Source of the DNA: Marinifilum_A sediminis
GTDB taxonomy: Bacteria; Bacteroidota; Bacteroidia; Bacteroidales; Marinifilaceae
Assembly: GCA_947496465.1 (NCBI GenBank)
Contig: CANMCX010000011.1
Span: 1 to 64,000, forward strand
Length of the DNA stretch: 64,000 nucleotides
Direction: 5' to 3'
A program made the translations under genes and the position numbers. The notes under the pieces were generated by a model. It saw only the letters and a program-made list of their open reading frames with translations. It had not been told where the DNA came from and did not search any database. This document shows positions 28,576 to 36,217 of this stretch, one piece after another. Numbering within the stretch: position 1 is the first letter of the stretch; each line of letters begins with the position of its first letter.

Positions 28576-28593
28576 TCTTAACCAAAGTCAAGA
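28576..28593. promoter_or_regulatory. Candidate Crp/Fnr operator, copy 1
   Basis: TCTTAACCAAAGTCAAGA is a dyad with half-sites TCTTRAC and GTYAAGA spaced by 4 nt, the Crp/Fnr operator geometry. It sits 38 nt (start to start) before the −7 box TAGTTTTG at 28614-28621, i.e. near −44 of the expected start site. The 25-bp context is repeated exactly before the next gene. Confidence 0.7.
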
Positions 28594-28613
28594 GAATTAA
28601 AAATTGTCGTTAT

Positions 28614-28621
28614 TAGTTTTG
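28614..28621 (+). promoter_or_regulatory. −7 box before the SDR gene
   Basis: TAGTTTTG matches TAnnTTTG and lies 28 nt upstream of the ATG at 28650. A −33 element would fall at the end of the operator, so activation from the dyad is plausible. Confidence 0.55.
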
Positions 28622-28649
28622 TAATAGAGATAAAACAAAATATATCGAC

Positions 28650-29498
28650 ATGAAACCAAAGAGAGTTTTATTAGCTGGGGCAACAGGATACCTTGGCAGA
28701 TACATCGCGAGTTTATTATTGGATAATGGCTATTGTGGGCGATTAATTGTTCGAAACAAACAAAAAGCTTGTTTCGATGAGCGAATGTTTGAGGTTGTTG
28801 AAGCAGAAATCACAAAATCACAAACACTGGCTAGTATTTGTAATAGTGTTGACATTGTAATAAGTACAGTTGGTATTACAAGGCAAAAAGATGGTCTAAC
28901 CTATATGGATGTTGACTATCAGGCTAACGTAAATCTCTTGGAAGAAGCCAAAAGAAATGGTGTTAAAAAATTCATATATGTTTCTGTTTTTAATGGAGAG
29001 AAGCTTCGAAATTTAAAAATATGCGAAGCAAAAGAGAAATTTACAGATTGTCTTAAGGTATCAGACTTAGATTATTGTATCATCCGTCCCAATGGGTTTT
29101 TCTCTGACATGGGTGATTTTTTAAAAATGGCTGAAAAGGGGACAATTTATTTATTTGGAGATGGTACACTTAAATTGAACCCAATTCATGGGGAAGATTT
29201 GGCAAGAGTTTGTCTTGACGCAATTGAAAGCACCCAAAAAGAAATTAATGTAGGTGGTCCCGATTTATTCTCTCATAAGGAAATAGCAGAATTAGCTTTT
29301 AATGCATTAAATAAGAAGGGTAAGATTTCTCATTTGCCAGACTGGATTAGAAGATTTGTAATTTCGTTTTTAAGAGTTTTTACTTCCTCAAAAACATATG
29401 GTCCATTTGAATTTTTCCTCACAACAATGGGGATACAAATGAGTGCTCCTAAGTATGGAAGACGACATTTGAAAGACTTCTTCAATAAATCATGTTAG
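28650..29498 (+). CDS. NAD(P)-binding SDR/NmrA-type protein
   Basis: 282 residues of the extended/atypical short-chain dehydrogenase fold. The Rossmann motif GATGYLGRYIA (~10-20) is clear. NmrA/NDUFA9-like signs follow: VISTVGITRQ (~70-79), a VDYQANVNLLEEAKRNGVKKFIYVS region and IIRPNGFFSDMG (~148-159). The usual YxxxK catalytic pair is not obvious, so it may bind nucleotide without classical dehydrogenase activity. Candidate target of the adjacent Crp/Fnr regulator. Confidence 0.78.
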   Translation: MKPKRVLLAGATGYLGRYIASLLLDNGYCGRLIVRNKQKACFDERMFEVVEAEITKSQTLASICNSVDIVISTVGITRQKDGLTYMDVDYQANVNLLEEAKRNGVKKFIYVSVFNGEKLRNLKICEAKEKFTDCLKVSDLDYCIIRPNGFFSDMGDFLKMAEKGTIYLFGDGTLKLNPIHGEDLARVCLDAIESTQKEINVGGPDLFSHKEIAELAFNALNKKGKISHLPDWIRRFVISFLRVFTSSKTYGPFEFFLTTMGIQMSAPKYGRRHLKDFFNKSC

Positions 29499-29533
29499 TA
29501 GTAGAATAAAAAAGATTGGCGAAGGCAGATCGT

Positions 29534-29551
29534 TCTTAACCAAAGTCAAGA
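29534..29551. promoter_or_regulatory. Candidate Crp/Fnr operator, copy 2
   Basis: Same 18-bp dyad as at 28576-28593, inside a 25-bp identical block (29528-29552). It again lies exactly 38 nt before a −7 box (TACTTTTG at 29572-29579). Confidence 0.7.
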
Positions 29552-29571
29552 GTATTGCAAAATCTGCAATG

Positions 29572-29579
29572 TACTTTTG
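29572..29579 (+). promoter_or_regulatory. −7 box before the 174-residue membrane protein gene
   Basis: TACTTTTG matches TAnnTTTG, with the same distance from the dyad as in copy 1. The implied leader is about 85 nt. Confidence 0.55.
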
Positions 29580-29670
29580 CTTAAGTCTTAGAACAAAGAT
29601 CAGTACGAATTGATAAAGAGAAATTTCAGGAATTGTACTGTTGATTTATCCATCATTAAAACAATAAAAA

Positions 29671-30195
29671 ATGAATGCTTTTATAAGAGAATTTTTAGGT
29701 GAAAATCCTACAAAAAAAGATGTGTTAACAATTTTAGGAATTACTTTTCTATTAATGGGAGCAATTGGGTTTGTAAATTGGTCTGAGTTATCACAATTAC
29801 CTATATGGAAGACAATAATATTTTTGCTAATGTTGTTCGATATTTTTGCAGGAGCGATAGGCAATTTTACATTGTCGACCCAATTGTGGTATAAAAATAA
29901 ACCGAAGAAAAGAGTGATGTTCTATTTTGAGCATATGATTCATATTGGGTTATTAATTCTATCAATAGGGAATTTATGGTATTGTGTAGGTCTTTTGGCT
30001 TATACAATTGTTGCCGGACTTTTTGTTAATTATACAAAGGCTATGAAACAGCAAGAAATTAATGCAGCATCTGTTATTTGTATTGGTTTGATCATCTTCT
30101 ATGTTGTGTTTCCTCCCGTTCAATTATTAATTTGGTTACCAGCAGTATTTTTGATTAAACTAATAATGGGGTTTTCTGTCAGAAGAGAGAGATAG
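29671..30195 (+). CDS. Uncharacterised polytopic membrane protein
   Basis: 174 residues with about five or six hydrophobic helices (~18-36, ~44-66, ~82-98, ~98-118, ~127-145, ~146-165) joined by short basic loops. No enzyme motif or transport signature is recognised. It has its own promoter with a dyad identical to that of the upstream SDR gene, so the two are probably co-regulated. The inner membrane is the predicted location. Confidence 0.7.
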   Translation: MNAFIREFLGENPTKKDVLTILGITFLLMGAIGFVNWSELSQLPIWKTIIFLLMLFDIFAGAIGNFTLSTQLWYKNKPKKRVMFYFEHMIHIGLLILSIGNLWYCVGLLAYTIVAGLFVNYTKAMKQQEINAASVICIGLIIFYVVFPPVQLLIWLPAVFLIKLIMGFSVRRER

Positions 30196-30217
30196 AGGAA
30201 ATAAATTCATAAAGTAA

Positions 30218-30255
30218 ATATCCGATATGTAACTGGTTTGCATTTCGGATTTTTT
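30218..30255 (+). terminator. Probable terminator after the membrane protein gene
   Basis: ATCCGATATG pairs with CATTTCGGAT (one mismatch) across an 11-nt loop, then seven T. Confidence 0.7.
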
Positions 30256-30365
30256 TATCTGAATTCGTAGCAGTTTCAAGGGTGTTAGAAATTACTTACA
30301 TTTATGTTCGTTAAGAATAAAATCCTAGTTTTTATTTATATACCTGAAACCTATAAATTAAAGTA

Positions 30366-32690
30366 ATGAAAAACCATTTCATAATTCTTACCTGTGCTCT
30401 CTTTCTTATTATTTCAGCTTGTAATCAGAAAGAATCTAAGACTTATCCAGTATCAATAATTCCTGCACCAGTCGAATTGCAAATCCATACTGGTGGTTTT
30501 CAGATTGATGCAAACACATCTGTTTGGATATCAGAAAATAATGAGGAGATAAACGAACAAACTAAGGTTTTTCTCTCTCAGTTAAGAAATGCAACGGGTT
30601 ATCCTCTTGAAATTACAGATAAGGTTCAAGATGGAAATGTGATTGAGTTGATGATCGATAGAAAAGTTAGTGAAAATCCTGAAGCTTATATTCTTGAGGT
30701 AAATTCTGATAAAATAAAACTTAGCGGAAGTTCTAAAAGAGGTGTATTTATAGGAACACAAAGTATTAGACAGCTACTACCAAAAGAGATTGAATTAAAG
30801 AATTCAAGTATTACCAATTGGATTATCCCTAATGTTTTAATTAAAGATGAGCCAAGATTTGCATGGCGTGGGATGCATTTCGATGTATCTCGTCATTTCT
30901 TTTCGAAAGAATACATTAAGCGTTTTCTTGATTATATGGCATTGTATAAGATGAATAGGTTTCATTGGCATTTAACCGATGATCAGGGTTGGAGAATAGA
31001 AATTAAGAAATATCCTGAATTAACAGCTAATGGCGCTTTTCGTGAAGCAAACAATCACGATAAGGAATGCATGAAACGTGCAAAGGAAAATCCAGATTTT
31101 GAGATTACTCCTGAATTTTATCAAGAGATCAATGGAAAGAAACTTTATGGCGGATTTTATACACAGGAGGATATAAAAGAGATTGTGGCTTATGCCACTG
31201 CTCGCAATATCATGGTTGTACCTGAAATTGATATGCCAGGACATTTTAAAGCTGCTATTGATAATTATTCGGATGTTTCCTGTTTTGGAAAACCAGATTG
31301 GGGGCATACATTCTCTTCTCCACTTTGTGCAGGGAACGAAAAAGCTTACCAATTGGTTGAAGATATCTTGACTGAAGTTATGGAACTGTTTCCATCTCCG
31401 TATGTGCATATTGGTGCAGATGAGGTTGAGAAAACCAACTGGAAAAAATGTAAGAAGTGCCAGGCTAAAATCAAGAGTGAAAAACTCTCTGATGAGCATG
31501 AATTGCAAAGCTATTTTGTTCATCGTATCGAAAAGTTCATTAATTCTAAGGGTAAAAAAATGATTGGTTGGGATGAAATTCTTGAAGGAGGAATGAGCGA
31601 AAGTGCTACAATGATGTATTGGAGAGGATGGATTCCTGATGTTCCAAATAAAGCAGTACAGCAAGGAAATGATGTGATCATGTCACCAACTACTCATTGC
31701 TATTTCGATCATCAACAAGACAAAGGAACTTTGGAACATTTATACAGTTTTGAACCAGTCCCAGAAGGATTAACTGAAGAGGAAGCAAGTCATATATTAG
31801 GAGGACAGGGAAATATATGGACCGAATATATTCCTTCAGAAGCAAGAGCTGATTATATGGCAATGCCTAGAATTATTGCCCTTTCAGAAACTTTGTGGAC
31901 ACCAAAAGATGAGAAGAATTGGGATGGTTTTTTTAATAGAATGGGGTCTCATTTTGATCGATTGGATATTATGGGTGTAAATTATCGAATTCCTGATATT
32001 GGGGGGCTCTATGATTCGCAGGTATTTATAAGTACTGATACAATCCAATTAACATCTCAGATCGAAAATCAGGAAATAAGATATACTTTGGATGGAACAA
32101 AGCCAACTAAAAATTCTCAATTGTATGTTGGTGCAATCGCAATTAATGAAACCACAAGCTTTGCAGCTAGACCTTTTAGTAAAGCAGGAATTGGTGGGGA
32201 TGTGCTTACAGCTAATTTTAATAAGCAAAAGCCATTCGTACCGGTTGAACTAGATTCTGCTAAACCAGGAGTAGAATGTATTTATTTTGAAGGAAATAGT
32301 TGGGGTGGTGTATCTGATATTGGTGTTAAAGATATTGAAAAAGGTAAATACCTATTACCTGGGATAGATTTGCCCGAGGCAGCTAAGAATAGAAAAACTA
32401 GTTTTGCATTAAAGTATAGAACCTACTTGAAAATAGAAAAGGATGATGTATATACTTTTTCTTTACTATGCGATGATGCAGGTGTGTTAAGAATTGGAGG
32501 AAAGCTTGTTATAGATAATGATGGAATGCATGCTCCTAAACTAAAAACCGGTCAAATTGCTTTAGCTAAAGGCTTTCATCTTTTGGACTTAGATTATATT
32601 GAAGGAGGTGGAGGTGGAACTCTGCAACTTAAAATGCTTGATAACAATAAAACTTTTAAAGAGATTGATCCCTCTGTTTTATATCATTAA
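30366..32690 (+). CDS. Beta-N-acetylhexosaminidase, GH20 lipoprotein
   Basis: 774 residues. Lipobox ISAC (Cys19) predicts a lipid anchor. Then a GH20b N-terminal domain (~30-155), a GH20 TIM barrel (~158-510) with the catalytic pair Asp352-Glu353 in HIGADEVEKT, a chitobiase C-terminal-like segment (~545-620) and a PA14-like module (~640-770, YTFSLLCDDAGVLRI). GH20 enzymes remove terminal GlcNAc or GalNAc using substrate-assisted catalysis. No SusCD pair is nearby, so this is not an obvious polysaccharide-utilisation locus. Confidence 0.92.
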   Translation: MKNHFIILTCALFLIISACNQKESKTYPVSIIPAPVELQIHTGGFQIDANTSVWISENNEEINEQTKVFLSQLRNATGYPLEITDKVQDGNVIELMIDRKVSENPEAYILEVNSDKIKLSGSSKRGVFIGTQSIRQLLPKEIELKNSSITNWIIPNVLIKDEPRFAWRGMHFDVSRHFFSKEYIKRFLDYMALYKMNRFHWHLTDDQGWRIEIKKYPELTANGAFREANNHDKECMKRAKENPDFEITPEFYQEINGKKLYGGFYTQEDIKEIVAYATARNIMVVPEIDMPGHFKAAIDNYSDVSCFGKPDWGHTFSSPLCAGNEKAYQLVEDILTEVMELFPSPYVHIGADEVEKTNWKKCKKCQAKIKSEKLSDEHELQSYFVHRIEKFINSKGKKMIGWDEILEGGMSESATMMYWRGWIPDVPNKAVQQGNDVIMSPTTHCYFDHQQDKGTLEHLYSFEPVPEGLTEEEASHILGGQGNIWTEYIPSEARADYMAMPRIIALSETLWTPKDEKNWDGFFNRMGSHFDRLDIMGVNYRIPDIGGLYDSQVFISTDTIQLTSQIENQEIRYTLDGTKPTKNSQLYVGAIAINETTSFAARPFSKAGIGGDVLTANFNKQKPFVPVELDSAKPGVECIYFEGNSWGGVSDIGVKDIEKGKYLLPGIDLPEAAKNRKTSFALKYRTYLKIEKDDVYTFSLLCDDAGVLRIGGKLVIDNDGMHAPKLKTGQIALAKGFHLLDLDYIEGGGGGTLQLKMLDNNKTFKEIDPSVLYH

Positions 32691-32724
32691 TGGTATATAG
32701 ATATACAGGTTAAAAATAGTAAAG

Positions 32725-32757
32725 CGGGTTGCAAGTTCATTTTGTAACCCGTTTTTT
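32725..32757 (+). terminator. Intrinsic terminator after the GH20 gene
   Basis: CGGGTTGCAA pairs with TTGTAACCCG (one G·U), followed by a T-run. The 21-bp array starts just beyond it. Confidence 0.9.
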
Positions 32758-33027
32758 ATTTATTGAATAGATACCATTTATTTCTATCGATGTACTCGAG
32801 AGACCTGCCAATGTTCTTGTGAGACCTGTTAAAGTAGCCCTCATTGTTAATAAGTGCACCGTAAGACCTGCCATCTGCATCGTCAGACCTGCCATCAGCA
32901 AGCTCATTGTTAATATCTGCACCGTCAGTCTTGATAACCGCACCGTCAGACCTGTCATCTGCATGATAAGACTAAGTAAATGCAGCGTATATATTGATAT
33001 CTGCAAGCTACATGTTAATAAATGCAT
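32737..33027 (-). CDS. Possible heptad-repeat peptide encoded by the left arm
   Basis: An open frame of 96 codons covers the left arm and stops inside the GH20 terminator. The product is a run of seven-residue repeats such as MAGLTMQ and MAGLTVH with no signal peptide and no known relative. The plus strand is also open across the same repeats, so openness alone proves little. Kept at low confidence because unit length never departs from 21 bp. Confidence 0.2.
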   Translation of the reverse strand: MHLLTCSLQISIYTLHLLSLIMQMTGLTVRLSRLTVQILTMSLLMAGLTMQMAGLTVHLLTMRATLTGLTRTLAGLSSTSIEINGIYSINKKRVTK

Positions 33028-33200
33028 TGCAGATGGAAGGTCTCACCATCCATTTTTCTGATCTGAGAAAACCATTTGTAGATATAAGCATTCCAATGGG
33101 AGAAGTGATGGTGCACTTGCCAGGTCTCACGATAAAATTGACTTTAATTAGTTATCCATTCATTGGTTTAAACCTTCCATTGGTTAAAAATTGGTTCCTG
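32801..33200. repeat. Two-armed degenerate 21-bp tandem array
   Basis: From 32801 to 33031 eleven consecutive units are each exactly 21 bp; most start AGACCTG or ATTGTTA, with no indel. From 33033 to about 33200 eight further 21-bp steps follow, in the opposite orientation: the GGTCTCAC core at 33039 and 33123 is the reverse complement of the left-arm core and is 84 bp (4 x 21) apart. The left arm reads as heptads of the type MAGLTVH on the minus strand. The right arm reads as MEGLTIH, LPGLTIK and FIGLNLP on the plus strand. Fills most of the 696-bp gap between the GH20 gene and ndh. Confidence 0.85.
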
Positions 33201-33386
33201 ATTTGGTAAATGAACTGGAATTTTATTGCTCTTAGAATAAATTTTCCCTCGCAATCGGTTGAAATTTCAAGTGTATTAGAATATTAAAGAAATAATTCTT
33301 TAATTTGTAAAAGATAAAAGAGTCTTAAATCTGAATAAATAGGATTTAGTCTTATATCTAATGATTTACTTATTACAAATACAGAA

Positions 33387-34724
33387 ATGGATACCATAAA
33401 ACACATACCCGAAAATGGGAAAACAAGAATAGTAATTATTGGAGGTGGTTTTGCCGGATTAAAATTGGCAAGACAATTGGCCAAAACAAAATATCAGGTG
33501 GTGGTGATTGATAAAAATAATTTTCATCAGTTTCAACCCTTATTTTATCAGGTGGCAACTTCGGGGCTTGAGCCAAGTTCAATAGCATTTCCCTTGCGAA
33601 AAATTTTTCAGAAGCGTAGCAATGTTCATTTCAGAATGGCAGATCTGTTAGAAGTGAATCCCAATACTCAGGAGATTTATACAACATTAGGAAAGTTAAA
33701 GTACGATCATTTGGTTTTGGCAACTGGTGTTGATACAAATTATTTTGGGAATAAGAATATTGAGGAATTTGCAATTCCAATGAAGTCGGTTTCTGAGGCA
33801 ATATTCTTAAGGAATTCAATTTTAAGAAACTACGAAAAAGCTTTAAACGAATCGGATCCCCAAAAGGCAGCAAATTACATGAATATTGTATTGGTGGGAG
33901 GAGGTCCAACTGGTGTTGAGTTAGCTGGAGCTTTGGCTGAAATGAAAAGTGAAATCTTACCAAAAGATTATCCCGAATTGGATTTTAGCTTGATGAATGT
34001 TTACCTCTTTGAGGCATCGGATCGATTATTGAATGGTATGTCGGACAAGGCATCGACTAAAGCAAAAGCTTATTTGGAGAAATTAGGCGTAATTGTAAAG
34101 ACAGAAGCAAGAGTTGCCGATTATGATGGATTAAAAATTAGTTTGGCGGATAATGAGGAATTCTTTTCCTATACTCTGGTGTGGGCAGCAGGAGTTATAG
34201 CTCGTCCAATAAGGGGTATATCCGAAATTGCAGCAACAAGAGGAGGAAGACTTCGTGTAGACTTATTTAATAAGATTGCTGGATTCAAAAATGTGTATGC
34301 AATAGGTGATTTAGCATTTCAACAGGAAGGTGATTTTCAGAATGGACATCCACAGGTTGCACAGGTTGGCTTACAGCAAGCTGGAAATTTGGCTAAAAAT
34401 CTTAAAAAAATAGTGTCAGGTGAAAAGATGAAGCCTTTTCATTATATGGATAGAGGATCATTAGCTACAATTGGGAAAAATTTAGCCGTTGCAGATTTAC
34501 CTGGAATGAAAATGCAAGGATTTATTGCTTGGGTACTTTGGTTGTTCGTTCATTTAATGGCAATTGTTGGTGTGAAAAACCGATTCTTTATTTTAATCAA
34601 CTGGGTTTGGAATTATTTTACTTCCGATCAGTCATTACGAGTATTGATTCGACCCAAAAAAAGAAGTTTTACCGATAGAGCTAGCAAAAAGCATAAGAAA
34701 TCAACTACAATCAATTTAAATTAG
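33387..34724 (+). CDS. ndh: Type II NADH dehydrogenase (NDH-2)
   Basis: 445 residues. Two dinucleotide-binding motifs are present: IIGGGFAGLKLARQLA (~18-33, FAD) and VLVGGGPTGVELAGALAEM (~170-188, NADH). The NDH-2 signature FHQFQPLFYQVATSGLEP lies at ~48-65 and the FAD-contacting AIGDLAF near 308. A C-terminal amphipathic/hydrophobic stretch (~380-412) anchors it to the inner membrane. It oxidises NADH and reduces quinone without proton pumping. Monocistronic, terminator downstream. Confidence 0.9.
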   Translation: MDTIKHIPENGKTRIVIIGGGFAGLKLARQLAKTKYQVVVIDKNNFHQFQPLFYQVATSGLEPSSIAFPLRKIFQKRSNVHFRMADLLEVNPNTQEIYTTLGKLKYDHLVLATGVDTNYFGNKNIEEFAIPMKSVSEAIFLRNSILRNYEKALNESDPQKAANYMNIVLVGGGPTGVELAGALAEMKSEILPKDYPELDFSLMNVYLFEASDRLLNGMSDKASTKAKAYLEKLGVIVKTEARVADYDGLKISLADNEEFFSYTLVWAAGVIARPIRGISEIAATRGGRLRVDLFNKIAGFKNVYAIGDLAFQQEGDFQNGHPQVAQVGLQQAGNLAKNLKKIVSGEKMKPFHYMDRGSLATIGKNLAVADLPGMKMQGFIAWVLWLFVHLMAIVGVKNRFFILINWVWNYFTSDQSLRVLIRPKKRSFTDRASKKHKKSTTINLN

Positions 34725-34740
34725 AAAATATACAAGTGTG

Positions 34741-34778
34741 AAAAGCATTGAATTCGAGAGGATTTGATGCTTTTTTGT
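34741..34778 (+). terminator. Intrinsic terminator after ndh
   Basis: AAAAGCAT...ATGCTTTT stem extended by wobble pairs to about 15 bp, then a T-run. Confidence 0.85.
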
Positions 34779-34949
34779 TTTTGGCACAAGCTTTGCAACT
34801 TCTTCGTTAAAGTAAACCGGTAAACTACTTTACAAGATTCATCCCTACCAGAGGATGGCACTAAATTTAGCCTTAAACATTTACATTGTATCTGTTTTAC
34901 TCTTGTTCTGCAAGAACACATTGGCTTTTCACATTTAAAAGTTAACGCC

Positions 34950-35705
34950 ATGAGAAAATCCGCATTTTATAAGATGATAACCGGTATAGTACTGGGATCA
35001 GCAATAATAGCATCGAGTTATACAGTTAGTGCGCAAAGAAGATCGAATGATGACAATAAATATCGATACGAAGAGCGTAATAAAACAAAGCGATTAAGAG
35101 AAAACAATCATAAGGATAAGCACAATAAGAGTAATTATTCTGATAGAAAACGACATTCTCATGATCATTCATACAGAGGAAAAAAGAACAAATCTAGTCA
35201 TTACAGGCACTCTCAATCAAAGCATTATAACAAGCATCATAAAAACCATGATTCCTATAATAATGGACATTATTCCAGTAAGCATTATAGCAAACATCAT
35301 CACGGGTACCATTATAAGCACAATCATAAGCATCATTACAAGCATGTTTATCCACATCATAAGTATCGTCATTATTACAATGATTACGGTCACAATTGTT
35401 ATCATCATTCAAGATATGGTGATGTTGTTGTAAGATTTGCCTGTGAACCAGTTGTGATTCGACACAGACATGGAGATTTCTATTTTTCAGATGGTTTTTA
35501 TTATCGATTTTATCCAGAAATAGGATTTGTAGTGGTTGATCCTCCTAGTTCAATCTATTTTTCTAATATCCCGGACAATTGTCACAGAATTACTCATCAT
35601 GGGAATGTTTACTATTCGAATGGAAAACAGTGTTTTGTGAGACACAGAAAAGGGTTTAGGCTAGTTTCTGCACCTTCGGGGATACATTTATCATTTAGAT
35701 TTTAA
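34950..35705 (+). CDS. Secreted histidine-rich protein with DUF6515-like C-terminus
   Basis: 251 residues with a signal peptide (~8-29, ending VSAQ). Residues ~35-155 are a low-complexity region rich in His, Lys, Tyr, Ser and Asn (for example HHHGYHYKHNHKHHYKH). The C-terminal ~95 residues are ordered, with DFYFSDGFYYRF and VVVDPPSSI resembling the short DUF6515-type domain of Bacteroidota surface proteins. The His tract suggests metal binding in the periplasm or outside the cell (inference). The repeats make several other frames open; these are shadows. Confidence 0.7.
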   Translation: MRKSAFYKMITGIVLGSAIIASSYTVSAQRRSNDDNKYRYEERNKTKRLRENNHKDKHNKSNYSDRKRHSHDHSYRGKKNKSSHYRHSQSKHYNKHHKNHDSYNNGHYSSKHYSKHHHGYHYKHNHKHHYKHVYPHHKYRHYYNDYGHNCYHHSRYGDVVVRFACEPVVIRHRHGDFYFSDGFYYRFYPEIGFVVVDPPSSIYFSNIPDNCHRITHHGNVYYSNGKQCFVRHRKGFRLVSAPSGIHLSFRF

Positions 35706-36006
35706 AAAAAACAATAAAACTTAACAGTATTAAAAATGAAAATAATGTAATGGATTCAAAAATGAGGGGTGTGGTTCTAAAATGAGTAAAAAATCTCTTT
35801 AAAAAAATCAAAAATACACCCCTTGAGATAGAAAAATGACGTTTTGAGGATAGGTTGGGTTAAAATGGGGTACTTTTGAAAAGTAATTTTTTCTTTATAG
35901 ATCATACTCCTCCATTTTAGATGGTAAGATTAGAAAAACAATACTTTTTAATTTCGATACTATTCTTAATTTGGGGGTGTTGTGAAAATCTTTAAATTTT
36001 ACACTT

Positions 36007-36047
36007 GAAAACGTTTTCGGAAAGCTGTTGCAAAACAGCTTTTTTTA
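36007..36047 (+). terminator. Intrinsic terminator with adjoining 12-bp palindrome
   Basis: AAGCTGTT/AACAGCTT (36022-36029 with 36034-36041) plus seven T form a terminator. The perfect palindrome GAAAACGTTTTC occupies 36007-36018 just before it. No gene ends within 300 bp upstream. The 512-bp gap between the His-rich gene and glnA otherwise shows only the long-range complement AGGGGTGT (35763-35770) with ACACCCCT (35816-35823). Confidence 0.75.
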
Positions 36048-36217
36048 GTTTCTAAAAGTACGGTATTATTCGTGTAAGTGTCTGATATTAATGATTTTTC
36101 GGCGATTTTGATAGCTTGAATCTAAATGTTACTTACTTTTTGGAAATCCGCTTTAATCTCGGCTATTTTATCCTCAGAGAACTAAAAATTACAACAAACA
36201 TTATAAATAGGGATATC

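Noticed and set aside
32801..33200. CRISPR array reading of the 21-bp array
   Set aside because: Units are contiguous and degenerate with no alternating constant repeat and unique spacer; no cas gene is near.
32819..33209. Plus-strand open frames across the 21-bp array as genes
   Set aside because: Several frames on both strands are open simply because the repeat unit contains no stop codon; no start context or homologue supports them.
35161..35433. Extra open frames (both strands) inside the His-rich gene
   Set aside because: Shadows produced by the CAT/AAG/TAT-rich low-complexity tract.
36116..36217. TTG start for glutamine synthetase
   Set aside because: The extra 34 residues do not resemble the family N-terminus; ATG at 36218 fits.
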